From Oegoconia quadripuncta (lineage: Eukaryota; Arthropoda; Insecta; Lepidoptera; Autostichidae): a stretch of DNA of 64,000 nucleotides. A model generated the notes under the pieces. That model was not told the DNA's origin, made no database searches, and saw nothing but the letters and a program-made list of their open reading frames with translations. The translations under genes and the position numbers were made by a program. Shown here piece by piece: positions 21,172 through 30,430 of this stretch (within the stretch, counting starts at the first letter, position 1; each line of letters opens with the position of its first letter). Location: positions 17,174,618 through 17,238,617 of the forward strand of contig OX438759.1 of the NCBI GenBank assembly GCA_949316235.1, written 5' to 3'.

Positions 21172-21589
21172 TTTTCGAAAAAGTTTATTTTTTCTCTGTA
21201 TGGACGTGTGCTTTGTTTTACCTGAATAAACGTAATGTTTTCGAGCCAACAAGTCAATAGTCAAAAATATCACTTATCACTTAGTCAACATGTTATTTTT
21301 TAAAACTACATCGCTTCATAAGGTGCTATGGTTAGGGAGTACACATACTTCACTGTGTAACGCAATTATAACTATTTATTTGTCAGTTTTGTATAAATAA
21401 TTGAGTAAGTAAGCAAAGCATTGTTGTGTGTAAGTGTGCAATGGTATATATCATCACTAATTAGTGGAAACTGTTTTGGCTTAAGTAATTTAATGCAATT
21501 TTCACTTTTATTATGTGGCTAATAATAATCTATGGAAATAGGTAGAATTAAGTATTTGAAAGTAGGTTACTGTATTTTTTTATTTTTTG

Positions 21590-21745
21590 TTATGGTTGAC
21601 TGGATTCGCGTTTGGCCACAATCTCACCTGATGGAAAGTGATGATGTGGTCGAAGATGAAGCAAGCGATCTCAGTAAATTAGGCATTTACTGTTCACTCT
21701 GCAATTAAAGATCCCAAGGTTGTAGGATTCAGGAAAGACAGAAAA
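21590..21745 (-). mobile_element. R-E repeat
   Basis: Plus text GTTGACTGGATTCGCGTTTG, GATGATGTGGTCGAAGATGA, AAAGATCCCAAGGTTGTAGG, TTCAGGAAAGAC. The T-rich start marks the poly-A side, so the element lies on the minus strand. Probably a SINE or LINE 3' end; no head recognised. Confidence 0.65.
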
Positions 21746-21904
21746 AAGGACTTCTCATTTTTTTTTCATTGAGAATGGGAGGTGTAATTTGTAAGTAACT
21801 ATAGGTGAGCACGTGATGGAATTGGTATGATCAGCGTATCCGTAGATTAAGGAAATAGAATAGATGTAATGACAAGTTAGTGTTAGATATTAGCACGTAG
21901 GTAT

Positions 21905-22073
21905 ATTAGTATCCTTGTGAGGGGGGCGGGGAAGGAGGGGACCTGGAGCCGCTTATGCGTTCCCAGGTCCTCCCTACTGCCGAGTAAGGTCGCCGGAGGG
22001 TTTTAGTGGGTAGGACCGCTTCTGTTCTTGGAGCGGGGAGTCCCACATATCCCCGTCCCCTCGACAAAAAAAA
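21905..22073 (+). mobile_element. LT-7 GC-rich LINE-type 3' end
   Basis: GGTTTTAGTGGGTAGGACCG, GGGAGTCCCACATATCCCCG and a final GACAAAAAAAAA. Related ends at 23537 (inverted) and 26296. GC-rich in an AT-rich setting. I suspect an R1- or Jockey-type LINE but cannot place the clade. Confidence 0.55.
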
Positions 22074-22196
22074 AGATACATTAGTATAAGAAGTTGTTAG
22101 ACAGTAGAATACAAGAAGAAGAAGACAAGAAATTCTTTCACTACATTGCAACCTAATTTAAACCGCAAGGTGTATTAGATTCGTCTTGTCCCCTGA

Positions 22197-22420
22197 GCAT
22201 CATCATCATCATTAGCCCGTAAACATCCCACTGCAGGTGATATAGGCTTTCCCTCGTATATGAAGGGAGTATGGATCATAGTCCACCATGCTGGCCCAAC
22301 ACAAGTTGGGGACTTCACATGCCTTAGTATTTTTATTTCTCAGGCAGGTTTCCTCACGATGTTTTCCTTCACCGTTTAAGAGCAGTCGGATAAATACACA
22401 TAAGCAATTAAAAATCATGA
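22197..22420 (-). mobile_element. SINE-D, head missing
   Basis: Tail ATCATCATCATCATTAGCCC, then CCCTCGTATATGAAGGGAGT, CCACCATGCTGGCCCAAC, and body TTTTCCTTCACCGTTTAAGA. The tRNA-like head and TG segment are absent. Confidence 0.75.
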
Positions 22421-22439
22421 GATAGTTATTTCTTAGAAA

Positions 22440-22739
22440 AGGTAATGTAAACAACATTTAGTTTGCGATTCGGAGGTCGCGGGTTCGATTTCCAGCGGGG
22501 TGCATGTTTAGAACTCGGTTTGATTGGTGGTAGGGCATTTTAAATGTCCGCCTGGCTAGTTACCACCATCTTATCTAAATCAATGTTAATAGCATTGTTG
22601 TGTTCCGATTGTCAGAGATAAGATAGCCAGTAAATGTGTTAGGGTTTCCGGGTCAGTACGCTTCCACCTTCGACCTCATCTTCACTTAACATCAGGTATG
22701 ATTGAGGTCAAGTATCAACCCGTTGTGCATAAAAAAAAG
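22440..22739 (+). mobile_element. SINE-A, nearly complete
   Basis: Starts inside the head (AATGTAAACAACATTTAGTT), B-box-like GGGTTCGATTTCCAGCGGGG, body through GTCAGAGATAAGATAGCCAG, end CCCGTTGTGCATAAAAAAAA. It lacks the CTGCCGCCAAACAG block found in other copies. Confidence 0.85.
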
Positions 22740-23536
22740 TATACCGCCAGGGTGTCCATTATATATATTTGGTGAAAATCTGACGATGGACTCCTGAAAT
22801 ACAGAAATAACCTTAGAGTCAGTTGGTTTGCCAATTTTTGCCGGTTTCAAATATATTTTAGATGGTTTGCCTTTTAGCACGTCTAAACAGCTAAAAGTCA
22901 GTGCAGCACAGCTAGCGAAGTGCCGGGTTGAGTAAAACTGCCAACTACTCAAAATGTGTTATATAAACTTTGTTTTAGCAGTGGTTGGCTGCATTTGGGA
23001 ACTTTCACCGCGCACGGTGAAAATGTTGCCCAACTATTTTGCGAGTTAGCAAGATCAACACCATTAACTGGAATGTGAGAGATTTGTGTTTTTGTCCGAC
23101 TACAGCGAAGCTAAATTGAGGGTTGTGTTCAACGCGTCTATACGTCTGTGGCGTGTCTTCTTTACAGGCAGAATGGCAGCGTCTAATCTAAAAATTGTGA
23201 GCTTTCTTCAAAATGCATTGTCAAGATAGCTGATTCATACTTATGTGAACAGATATATTGCGAAAGGTTGCAAGGATTGCTGGAAGAGTAAGTGACAAAA
23301 CGCTGTGCACTTATGTAACAGAGGCTGTACTTGCATATAAAACCAAAAGCCCGGCTGGCATGACTAAATACTCGATGAGGACTATTACTATTTAAGCAGT
23401 ATAAGACATCTTTGATTAAAACATTCGCACTTGTCAATCTGAAACGTCTTGCTTGGTTACCTATCACTAGCAGTGCGTGGAAACCATAAAAACATTGTCG
23501 AGCTTCCCCTATTTTGAAACCCTAAGTATACCAATG
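22740..23536. other. Unassigned, no repeat match in this window
   Basis: One of the longer stretches without recognisable repeats. A 94-codon minus frame (23183-23467) and shorter frames show no domain. It could hold single-copy sequence. Confidence 0.3.
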
Positions 23537-23652
23537 GTTTGTTATCAACTTTTTTTTTCGGTGCGGGGAAACGCATGACGCATACCGCTCGCCTGGGGGA
23601 CGGCGAGATGGTTATGTGGGACTCCCGTTAGGGAGAGGGGGGGAAAAAAACC
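23537..23652 (-). mobile_element. LT-7 fragment
   Basis: The T run at left, then GTTATGTGGGACTCCCGTTA, the reverse complement of the GGGAGTCCCACATAAC block of LT-7. Confidence 0.5.
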
Positions 23653-23796
23653 TGACAATATGTTTAAGTTATTATACTTTAATTACCTATATATGGAATT
23701 ACAAGAGGATTGGCAAATAGGCTGACCAATACCAGATGGAAAGTGCCACTAATGGATGTGCAATTATTACATTGCGTAATCCACGACGTGCTAGAG

Positions 23797-23935
23797 GCTG
23801 TGTAATACAAATACAAATACAAATAGTTTATTTGCCAGAACACAGTAAAAGAGATGTTAAGTATAGTTCGTCCACAATGAGTTCAACCTGCATGCAGGTG
23901 TGCAAATGGTTTCAGGTTCCGTTTAATTACTAATG
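23797..23935 (-). mobile_element. LINE-type 3' end with ATTTGT tail
   Basis: Plus text TACAAATACAAATACAAATA then GTTTATTTGCCAGAACACAG. On the minus strand this is a polyadenylation-like AATAAAC followed by an ATTTGT repeat tail. Family not determined. Confidence 0.45.
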
Positions 23936-24059
23936 TATCAGATACTTTTAATTACTAATGTTTGATATAATAACAAGAAGTCTAATTATCAGATTGTATA
24001 ATTATTGTTTATTTATTTAATTAAAATTAGTTTACCGCGCACGCTACCTACATTATCAT

Positions 24060-24205
24060 ATGCGCAATCTTTCCTAACCCAAAGGTTGCCTGGAAGAGAT
24101 CGCTTTTAGTGATAAGGCCGCCAAATTGTACTATCGCCGTTTTCTTATTTATCGTTGTTATGTTTCTTATTGTTGTACAATAAAGAATATTTTGTTGTTT
24201 GTTGT
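24060..24205 (+). mobile_element. LT-3 LINE-type 3' end
   Basis: AACCCAAAGGTTGCCTGGAA, TTAGTGATAAGGCCGCCAAA, TTGTACAATAAAGAATATTT. Close to 16545-16690. Confidence 0.7.
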
Positions 24206-24335
24206 GTCGTGAGTGAAAAGTGTCCGTTGTTGATACAGCTATTTGTTGAGTAGTAATTATGATAACAAGTTAAATGAATGATAATTATGTGACAAAAGGA
24301 AAAAGAGAAGTGCATAGGATAATGTTTCGGAATTC

Positions 24336-24376
24336 CAAAACGTTACCTGTAGTGGAATACTACAGGTAACGTTTTG
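24336..24376. repeat. Perfect 18-bp hairpin
   Basis: CAAAACGTTACCTGTAGT at 24336-24353 is exactly mirrored at 24359-24376 with a five-base loop GGAAT. Too long to be likely by chance; may be the scar or core of a small foldback element. No T run in terminator position. Confidence 0.8.
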
Positions 24377-24395
24377 AAATTAAATTTTTTTTTTT

Positions 24396-24866
24396 TTCCA
24401 TTAAATGTGCCCTAAGGTGTTTTTCGAACAAAGTTAATGATCCCAAGCTATATACCGAGATCACCACCATTAACAACGAAGCGAAATCCGCTGTAAGCAT
24501 AAGCCGCTTCCATTACCATATTTTTGTACTTTAAAACTTTTATTGGGACTTATATCGGCACGAATTGACGGATCAATTGACGTCACTAATAATTCCACCG
24601 AGCGACAGGCCCAGTAATTAGTCCGCCATTATAAAGTGAAATTGACTTTCAACCGCATCGTAATATAGAGATGTACCAGCTAATAGTTCGTTTGAATCAA
24701 TCTCTCAATAAGTTCTTCAGAGATGTTGATAGAGGGTGAGAACTTTATGTAAATCATATTGTACGTGCAAGGGAACTTTTCGTTGATGTCTTCACAGTAC
24801 CCCTAGACATTATACGTGAAACATTTTCTTGAGAAGAAAGTCTGTCAAATTAAGAAGTACTAAGTA
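24396..24866. other. Nothing recognised
   Basis: Sequence to the left of the mariner insertion; no repeat or coding feature that I can support. Confidence 0.35.
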
Positions 24867-26148
24867 TCGGGAATTTGTCAATAAAACAAAAAATACAAAT
24901 TATTCATCTAAATTTATTTTATCGCCTTCAAAGTAGGCCCCATCGCTTGCAATACAACATCTCCACCGCTTCACCCAGTCTTCCATACATTTTTCATAGG
25001 CTATTTGCGGTATGGCCTTTAGCTCATTCAGCGAATTTTCTTTTATGGCTTCTATCGACTCAAAACGTTTTCCTCGAAGTGGTAATTTTAACTTGGGAAA
25101 TAAAAAAAAGTCAGACGGAGCCATATCAGGTGAATACGGTGCTTGGTCGAGAACTTTTGTTGAATTTTTCGCTAAAAACTCTTTCACTATAATGGCTGTG
25201 TGTGATGGTGCATTATCATGGTGCAGCATCCATGAGTTGTGTTGCCACAAATCTGGACGTTTTCGGCGGATACTCTCACGCAAACGCTTCATGACGCCTA
25301 AATAATATTCTTTATACACTGTTTCTCCCTCTGGAAGGAATTCGGAGTGAACCACACCACGGTAGTCAAAAAAAACTGTCAGCATCACCTTGATTTTGGA
25401 GCGACTTTGCCGCGGTTTTTTGGGTTTCGGCTCGTTTTCGAGACGCCATTCTGAAGACTGTTGGCTTGTTTGCATGTCGTACTCATAAACCCATGTCTCG
25501 TCGCCAGTTATTATACGTTTCATAAAGGTCGGATCCGTAGAAGCTCGGGAAACCATGTCTTCAGCGACATGCTTTCGCTGCGCTTTTTGAACAAAATTGA
25601 GCTCTTTTGGAACTAGTCGAGCGGCGACGCGTTTCATGCCTAAAATGTCAATGAGAATGTTGTGGACGGACTTAAAAGATATGTTCACCTCACTAGCCAA
25701 CTCTCTCAGACTCATACGTCGATTTTCGAGCACTAGCTTCTTGATTCTGTCGATGTTTTCTTTGGTCGTAGCGGTTGAAGGTCTACCAGAACGAGGCAAG
25801 TCTACTACTACTTCTCGGCCTTCTTTAAAAGCCATATACCATTCATAAGCCCTTGTTTTCGATATACACGATTCGCCGTAGGTATTTCGCAACATTTTTA
25901 GTGATTCACCACATGAAATATCATTTGAAACACAAAATTTAAGGCACACTCTTTGTTCAACAATATTTTCCATTGTAAAAATCGCCGAGGACTCAAAACT
26001 ATGACCAACAAAAAGTGTAGTTTAAAACAAATTAAATGACAGATCCCGCTCAAATTTTGCGCGCTAAATCAGTACAGTGCTACCAACATGCAGTAAAAAA
26101 ATTAGCACGACCTCTTTTACGCGGGTCTTTTTATTGACATATTCCCGA
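24867..26148 (-). mobile_element. Complete mariner transposon
   Basis: A 1,282-bp element bounded by TA duplications at 24865-24866 and 26149-26150. Terminal inverted repeats: TCGGGAATTTGTCAATAAAA at left, and TCGGGAATATGTCAATAAAA when the right end is reverse-complemented (one mismatch in 20). Length, TA target and a single transposase frame fit mariner exactly. The transposase starts about 175 bases inside the right end and stops 33 bases inside the left end. Since the frame is open and the ends are well preserved, the insertion is young or recently active. Confidence 0.95.
24900..25973 (-). CDS. Mariner transposase, DD34D, intact
   Basis: 357 residues, the usual mariner length. Mariner transposases cut the element out and join it at TA in the nucleus. 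The N-terminal third should hold the paired helix-turn-helix DNA-binding region: residues 30-50 include a YGESCISKTRAYEWY-type stretch, and about 85-110 is the second helix-turn-helix. The catalytic aspartates are visible: D158 in ITGDETW, D253 in HHDNAPSH and D288 in SPDMAPSDF, with exactly 34 residues between the last two. The linker motif normally written WVPHEL is LVPKEL here (residues 120-125), a departure from the classic form. No stop or frameshift interrupts the frame. The start is the first in-frame ATG after the right terminal repeat. I cannot name the subfamily from memory with confidence. Confidence 0.95.
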   Translation of the reverse strand: MENIVEQRVCLKFCVSNDISCGESLKMLRNTYGESCISKTRAYEWYMAFKEGREVVVDLPRSGRPSTATTKENIDRIKKLVLENRRMSLRELASEVNISFKSVHNILIDILGMKRVAARLVPKELNFVQKAQRKHVAEDMVSRASTDPTFMKRIITGDETWVYEYDMQTSQQSSEWRLENEPKPKKPRQSRSKIKVMLTVFFDYRGVVHSEFLPEGETVYKEYYLGVMKRLRESIRRKRPDLWQHNSWMLHHDNAPSHTAIIVKEFLAKNSTKVLDQAPYSPDMAPSDFFLFPKLKLPLRGKRFESIEAIKENSLNELKAIPQIAYEKCMEDWVKRWRCCIASDGAYFEGDKINLDE

Positions 26149-26295
26149 TACTTTTTACACAGAGTAGTATGATGAAATAAAATAAACGCTTATTTGTTTC
26201 TCCAGCCATACACATACATTCAAACACCTCATGGAGTAGAATTACAAAATTTAAACTACGGTAAGTAAATAATAGCCAAATAAATGTAGCTTAAC

Positions 26296-26495
26296 CTAGG
26301 CAAGTATGTAGTTGGTGGCAGTAGTATTCGTAAGGGAGCCTGCCCCGCCCTTCATAGACGTAGAGGGTTCATCGCTGGGTTTTAGTGGGTATACCGGGCA
26401 ATCGCCCGGGAGTCCCACATAACTGCGCAGCTCCCCCCCGAGGAGCTGCGTAGTATGCGGAATGCATTTCCCAGCGTCAAAAAAAAAAAAAAAGG
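26296..26495 (+). mobile_element. LT-7 GC-rich LINE-type 3' end
   Basis: GGGTTTTAGTGGGTATACCG, CGGGAGTCCCACATAACTGC, and CAGCTCCCCCCCGAGGAGCT, which forms a hairpin. Ends in a 14-base A run at 26480. Same family as 21905. Confidence 0.55.
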
Positions 26496-26534
26496 CAAGT
26501 ATGTAGTAATTTGGCATTTTTACTAAAGAAGAAT

Positions 26535-26600
26535 GCAAGTTTAAATATGTAAATAGGTGTGATTGAGGTCAAGTACCAAGCCGTTGTGCGTAAAAAAAAT
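26535..26600 (+). mobile_element. SINE-A 3' tip
   Basis: GGTGTGATTGAGGTCAAGTA, then CCGTTGTGCGTAAAAAAA. Only the last 45 or so bases. Confidence 0.7.
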
Positions 26601-26879
26601 TACAAAATATGGAAATAAAGACAGAATGTATTAAAGTACAAAAAGTATGTGTGATGCAGTGATGGTCATGAACCGGCCACGAGCAGCTTATTGAGCTACC
26701 ATATTTCGAGTAACTTTTGCTACCATTTACAATCTACCGTTACCATCACCGTTATAATCAATGAGGTAACGTTAGACTACGCGTTAAGCTATAAATAAAC
26801 ACCTCCATACTACGCTGTGATAAGATATGGCGAGTTCAACGGGTTCGCTTACGGAGCAAACGGAGTCCTTCAAATCTCA

Positions 26880-27225
26880 CTTTCAGGGATGTATCTGCAC
26901 CAACCGTATCACCTTAATCTCTTTAATCTGGACATAACCTCCAACTTAAAAAGAGCAAAAACCAAATTAGCAGCCAGGAGCTTGGCATAAGGTTAGGCGG
27001 CTGACTCAAAACGTACAGATCCGCTCGAATGCAGATGGAATGCTCCTGTCACCTCTGGCATAGCTCAGCCAAGTACCAAGAAGTAGCTGTGCCTGACTCC
27101 ATGGACGGACACACCATAAGGCTTATAGATGATGCTTCGGTTGCTGCTAAACTACAGAGCCATAAACCACTTGAACACCATCGTAACATGGATGCCTATT
27201 AGTGTCTATCAGGATACAGGAACTG
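26880..27225 (+). pseudogene. LINE reverse transcriptase C-terminal remnant
   Basis: Across shifting plus frames: LDITSNLK...RAKTKLAARS at 26930-26985, then MECSCHLWHSSAKYQ and RLIDDASVAAKLQS at 27030-27165. The pattern (LG.D.SSNL..., AxxKLG, MEYCSHLW.GSAKYQ, RAxRLIDD, LEHRR) is the region after the polymerase domain of insect non-LTR retrotransposons. At least two frameshifts and several changed residues; inactive. The 3' flank contains the phrase GGATGCGTTTGGCCATAACC, reminiscent of R-E. Confidence 0.55.
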
Positions 27226-28440
27226 GGGATGCGTTTGGCCATAACCTAATGCGTTGTAAAGAGATAATGTAAGTGAAGATGAAGCACGCCATTCGGGTGA
27301 AAGCTTCGAGATCCGATGATTTTGAGACCAATCACCGACGCCGGTAAGGAATGATTATGAATGTTTCAAAACAGAGTTATTGGCATACACTACCTTCTTA
27401 AATGTCTAGTCCAGGCAATCAATAAATATCAATAAACAGATCTGATAATAGTTAAATCGACTGTACACTATAATTTCATTACGTATTCCTTTAATGATTT
27501 TCTAGAGAACTTCATTAGCCTTGAAAGCTTTACCGATGAAAGAACTATTCTTCAGTGCTTAATTTGAACTGGTTCATACTTCTCCCCTCTCTTTAATTAA
27601 GCCTATATTGTAACTGACTCCATTTATAAAAGCTATATTTCATAGCAAGAGTCAATTATGAAAATTGAGAAAAGATATTTACTTCATTTCTGTAATTTAC
27701 TGTTACAGCTAATATTATTCGACATTTTGTGAAATTTGTTCGATGAATATTTTGTTTGAGAACGTTTCATTATATACTAGTGATTCGCCCCGGCTTCGCA
27801 CGAGTTTAATTACTTTTTGAATTGATCCACCAGCTATCACGCCTCAAAAGCCGACACAGCTTTATTCAATACACAAAGCCTTTTGACACAGAGATAATTA
27901 TGTTTTTTGCGCGAATGTATGTATGTAAGTAAGTAGGAATCTTTATTTCCTCGTAGCACTCAAAGGGCTGGATGGATTTTAATCAATGAGGTAACGTTAG
28001 ATTCGTTGTGACAGTCCAAGTGTCCCAGGTTCGGTTACGTCACAAAAAGTAAGTAAATCACAACATCCGTAAGAGTTAATTTGTCCAAATGTAAAATAAT
28101 CTTCTCGGAATACAATATCTATGGATATCATAGAACGTATATAGACGACCTAAGCACCAGACGTGTGGGGAGCTTCTAAATTTTGATTGGCTTTTTAACC
28201 GACTTCAATCAAAAAAGGAGGAGGTTCTATGTTCGGGTGGATGTATATTTTTTTTAATGTATGTTCTTAAACAGTTTATTTTTTTTTAATAGGCGTTTAA
28301 AATTCGTATACAACATTAAAAGTGGTCATCTCTATTGTAGTTTAAAAATTGTCACAGGCCCAGACATGGATAGTTCCAAATTGAAATGACTCTATTTACT
28401 GGAGACTTCAAATTAGCTAATTAGACATTAGCAACATTTC
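27226..28440. other. No gene; scattered old repeat pieces
   Basis: 27775-27830 (TGATTCGCCCCGGCTTCGCA) is an LT-6-like start. 28185-28230 (TTTTTAACCGACTTCAATCA, AAAAGGAGGAGGTTCT) is the common CCGACTTC element motif. The phrase ATCAATGAGGTAACGTTAGA occurs at both 26758 and 27984. No coding feature. Confidence 0.4.
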
Positions 28441-28611
28441 AAAACACCCGACGGATCATTTTGTGTTTTGTGAGCGCCATGTTGGATTACCATAAAATGT
28501 ATTCTATGACACTGGGAATCAAGAAGAATCAAATGACACCTTGCTCTTCAAAATCGGTCAAGGCGTTCGTATACTCCTGCATAGAAATTAACATTCTTAC
28601 ATACGTATATA
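28441..28611 (+). mobile_element. LT-4 LINE-type tail
   Basis: AAATGACACCTTGCTCTTCA, AAATCGGTCAAGGCGTTCGT. It leads directly into the 55-bp array, whose unit comes from the end of this same tail. Confidence 0.6.
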
Positions 28612-29035
28612 CACCGCAAAAACATTACACTTTGTCCTGGGAGCATGCTTATTTATATACATACATACACCACAAAAACATTACCCTTCTTCGTGGGGCA
28701 TGCTTGATTACATTCACACACCTCAAAAACATTACCTTTCTTCCTGGGGCATGCTTACTTACATACATACATACACCACAAAAACATTACCTTTCTTCCT
28801 GGGGCATGCTTACTTACATACATACATACACCACAAAAACATTACCTTTCTTCCTGGGGCATGCTTACTTACATACATACATACACCACAAAAACATTAC
28901 CTTTCTTCCTGGGGCATGCTTACTTACATACACCACAAAAATATCACCATTCTTCCTGGGGCATGCTTATTTACATACATACATACACCACAAAAACCCT
29001 TCTTCCTGGGGCATGCTTGCTTACATCAATCAATC
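28612..29035 (+). repeat. 55-bp tandem array derived from an LT-4 tail, about eight units
   Basis: Core unit: CACCACAAAAACATTACCTT, TCTTCCTGGGGCATGCTTAC, TTACATACATACATA. The central four units (about 28720-28930) are nearly identical; outer units vary in length (48-55 bp) and sequence. The first half is the normal LT-4 terminus (ACATTACCCTTCTTCCTGGG, seen singly at 36770). Because 55 is not a multiple of three and the unit lacks stops, open frames of 208, 157 and 61 codons run through it; these are artefacts. Confidence 0.9.
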
Positions 29036-29155
29036 AATCAATATAATCTGTATTTCTCTCCACAATTATGTAGATACAATAGTATAAATATACAAAACAA
29101 ATGTGTCACACATCAACAGAATTGTGGGAGACTGATGCCTAGGGTAGACTATACA

Positions 29156-29864
29156 TGTTTAGTTTCGTATTAGTTTGTTTGAACGAATGGAGAGGCGACG
29201 CGGGGACGCGGGGTGAGGTACCGCCGGCCTCACGGGCGGACGGGCTCCCGCACTCGATCAGTTCCTCGCCGCCGGGAGACCGTACGCACGCCTCCGTGCC
29301 GCTAGTTGCGCCCGCGCACCAACACGTAGTTGGAAGCGAATTGTTACGCGGAGTGCCTTAGTTTGGATAATAATTATTGTTACAAGTTGATTTATACCAG
29401 TGTAGTACGCGGTGAATTGTTATTCTGTGCCGTGAACGGATGTTTGTTGGCGTGTGCTTGCCACGCGGCATTGGAATGCGCAGGAACGCCATATTGGAGC
29501 TTGGCGGACCGACACAGGTTAATTTGTAAGGGGCCCCTTTAATACTACTAACTTGTCAGGTCGCATCTCGAAGCCGCCGCTGCATGGATTCACGCCGGTG
29601 AGTGGACTTTAACTGTATGAACCTTATTGTATGTTAGGGGATGTGGACTCCCCTTCCTGTCGGCGCTCCATTAGTGTTGTGTGAATTGTATTTGTTTAGC
29701 CCGGCGTAGCGCCGGCCTGTTCGCCCTCTCGTAGTGATTTCACTATTTGAAAGTCGCGTCGGTAACGCCGCGGAACGTGACTCAGTGATAACTTGAACCG
29801 TTGACTAACGACGGTTTCACTGCGGGCGCGCGCGCGAACTGCCAACCCAGCGTGGTTGGCAACA
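29156..29864 (+). repeat. 5' LTR of the BEL/Pao element
   Basis: Starts TGTTTAGTTTCG and ends GTTGGCAACA, the TG...CA form. GC-rich first third, then TTGGATAATAATTATTGTTA. I see no convincing TATA box. Transcription of the element should begin within this LTR. Confidence 0.95.
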
Positions 29865-29866
29865 TC

Positions 29867-29884
29867 TGGTAGCAGAGCGTGGTT
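29867..29884 (+). promoter_or_regulatory. Putative tRNA primer-binding site
   Basis: Two bases after the LTR comes TGGTAGCAGAGCGTGGTT, starting with the TGG that pairs with a tRNA 3' CCA. Position and first bases fit; I cannot say which tRNA matches. The following leader (29880-29960) repeats a GTGGTT...TACCA pattern several times. Confidence 0.7.
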
Positions 29885-30430
29885 TATACCATCTGGGAAC
29901 CCAACGTGGTTCATACCATTTGATAGGTGGTTCAAACCACTTTGGTATTCGAGTAGGGTAACCACGATTAATTTGTTTGGTAAACTTAATTTAAATTAAT
30001 TTATTGTTTGTTATTAGACATTCGTGTTTTGATAACGCACTAATGGTCGCCACGCGTTGAGGAGCCACTCCACGTTTAGGCCGCGTTAGGTAGGCAGGTA
30101 TTAGTGACGTTCCGATGTCTACCACTTATTATTTAAATTAAGTTATTTGTTTGGTTTATATAACTTTAGGTTATTTTGTGAATTGGACTTTATTTGGTTA
30201 AGCTTCCACTGTGCATTTAATTTACTATTTGTTTTGAACGTGTTAACGTAAATTTTGTTGTTTTGTTGGTTTGTTCCTAGATATTTAAGTTTTTACCTCC
30301 TTGTTTATCTCAGGTAATTGTTGAGACATAGATTAAGTCTCCTAGATTAATAAGTAGGAATAGTTTCCTCATTTGATTTGAACAATTTATTTTAATTGTA
30401 TACTTATATTGTTGAGGTAAAATAGGAACA

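Noticed and set aside
22475..22500. tRNA gene
   Set aside because: GGTTCGATTTCC is a Pol III B-box, but the flanks match SINE-A copies across the window and no acceptor stem closes. The same reasoning applies to the other B-box hits.
28461..29173. Open frames of 208, 157 and 61 codons
   Set aside because: They run through a 55-bp tandem repeat lacking stops in several phases; the protein is only the repeat read in different frames.
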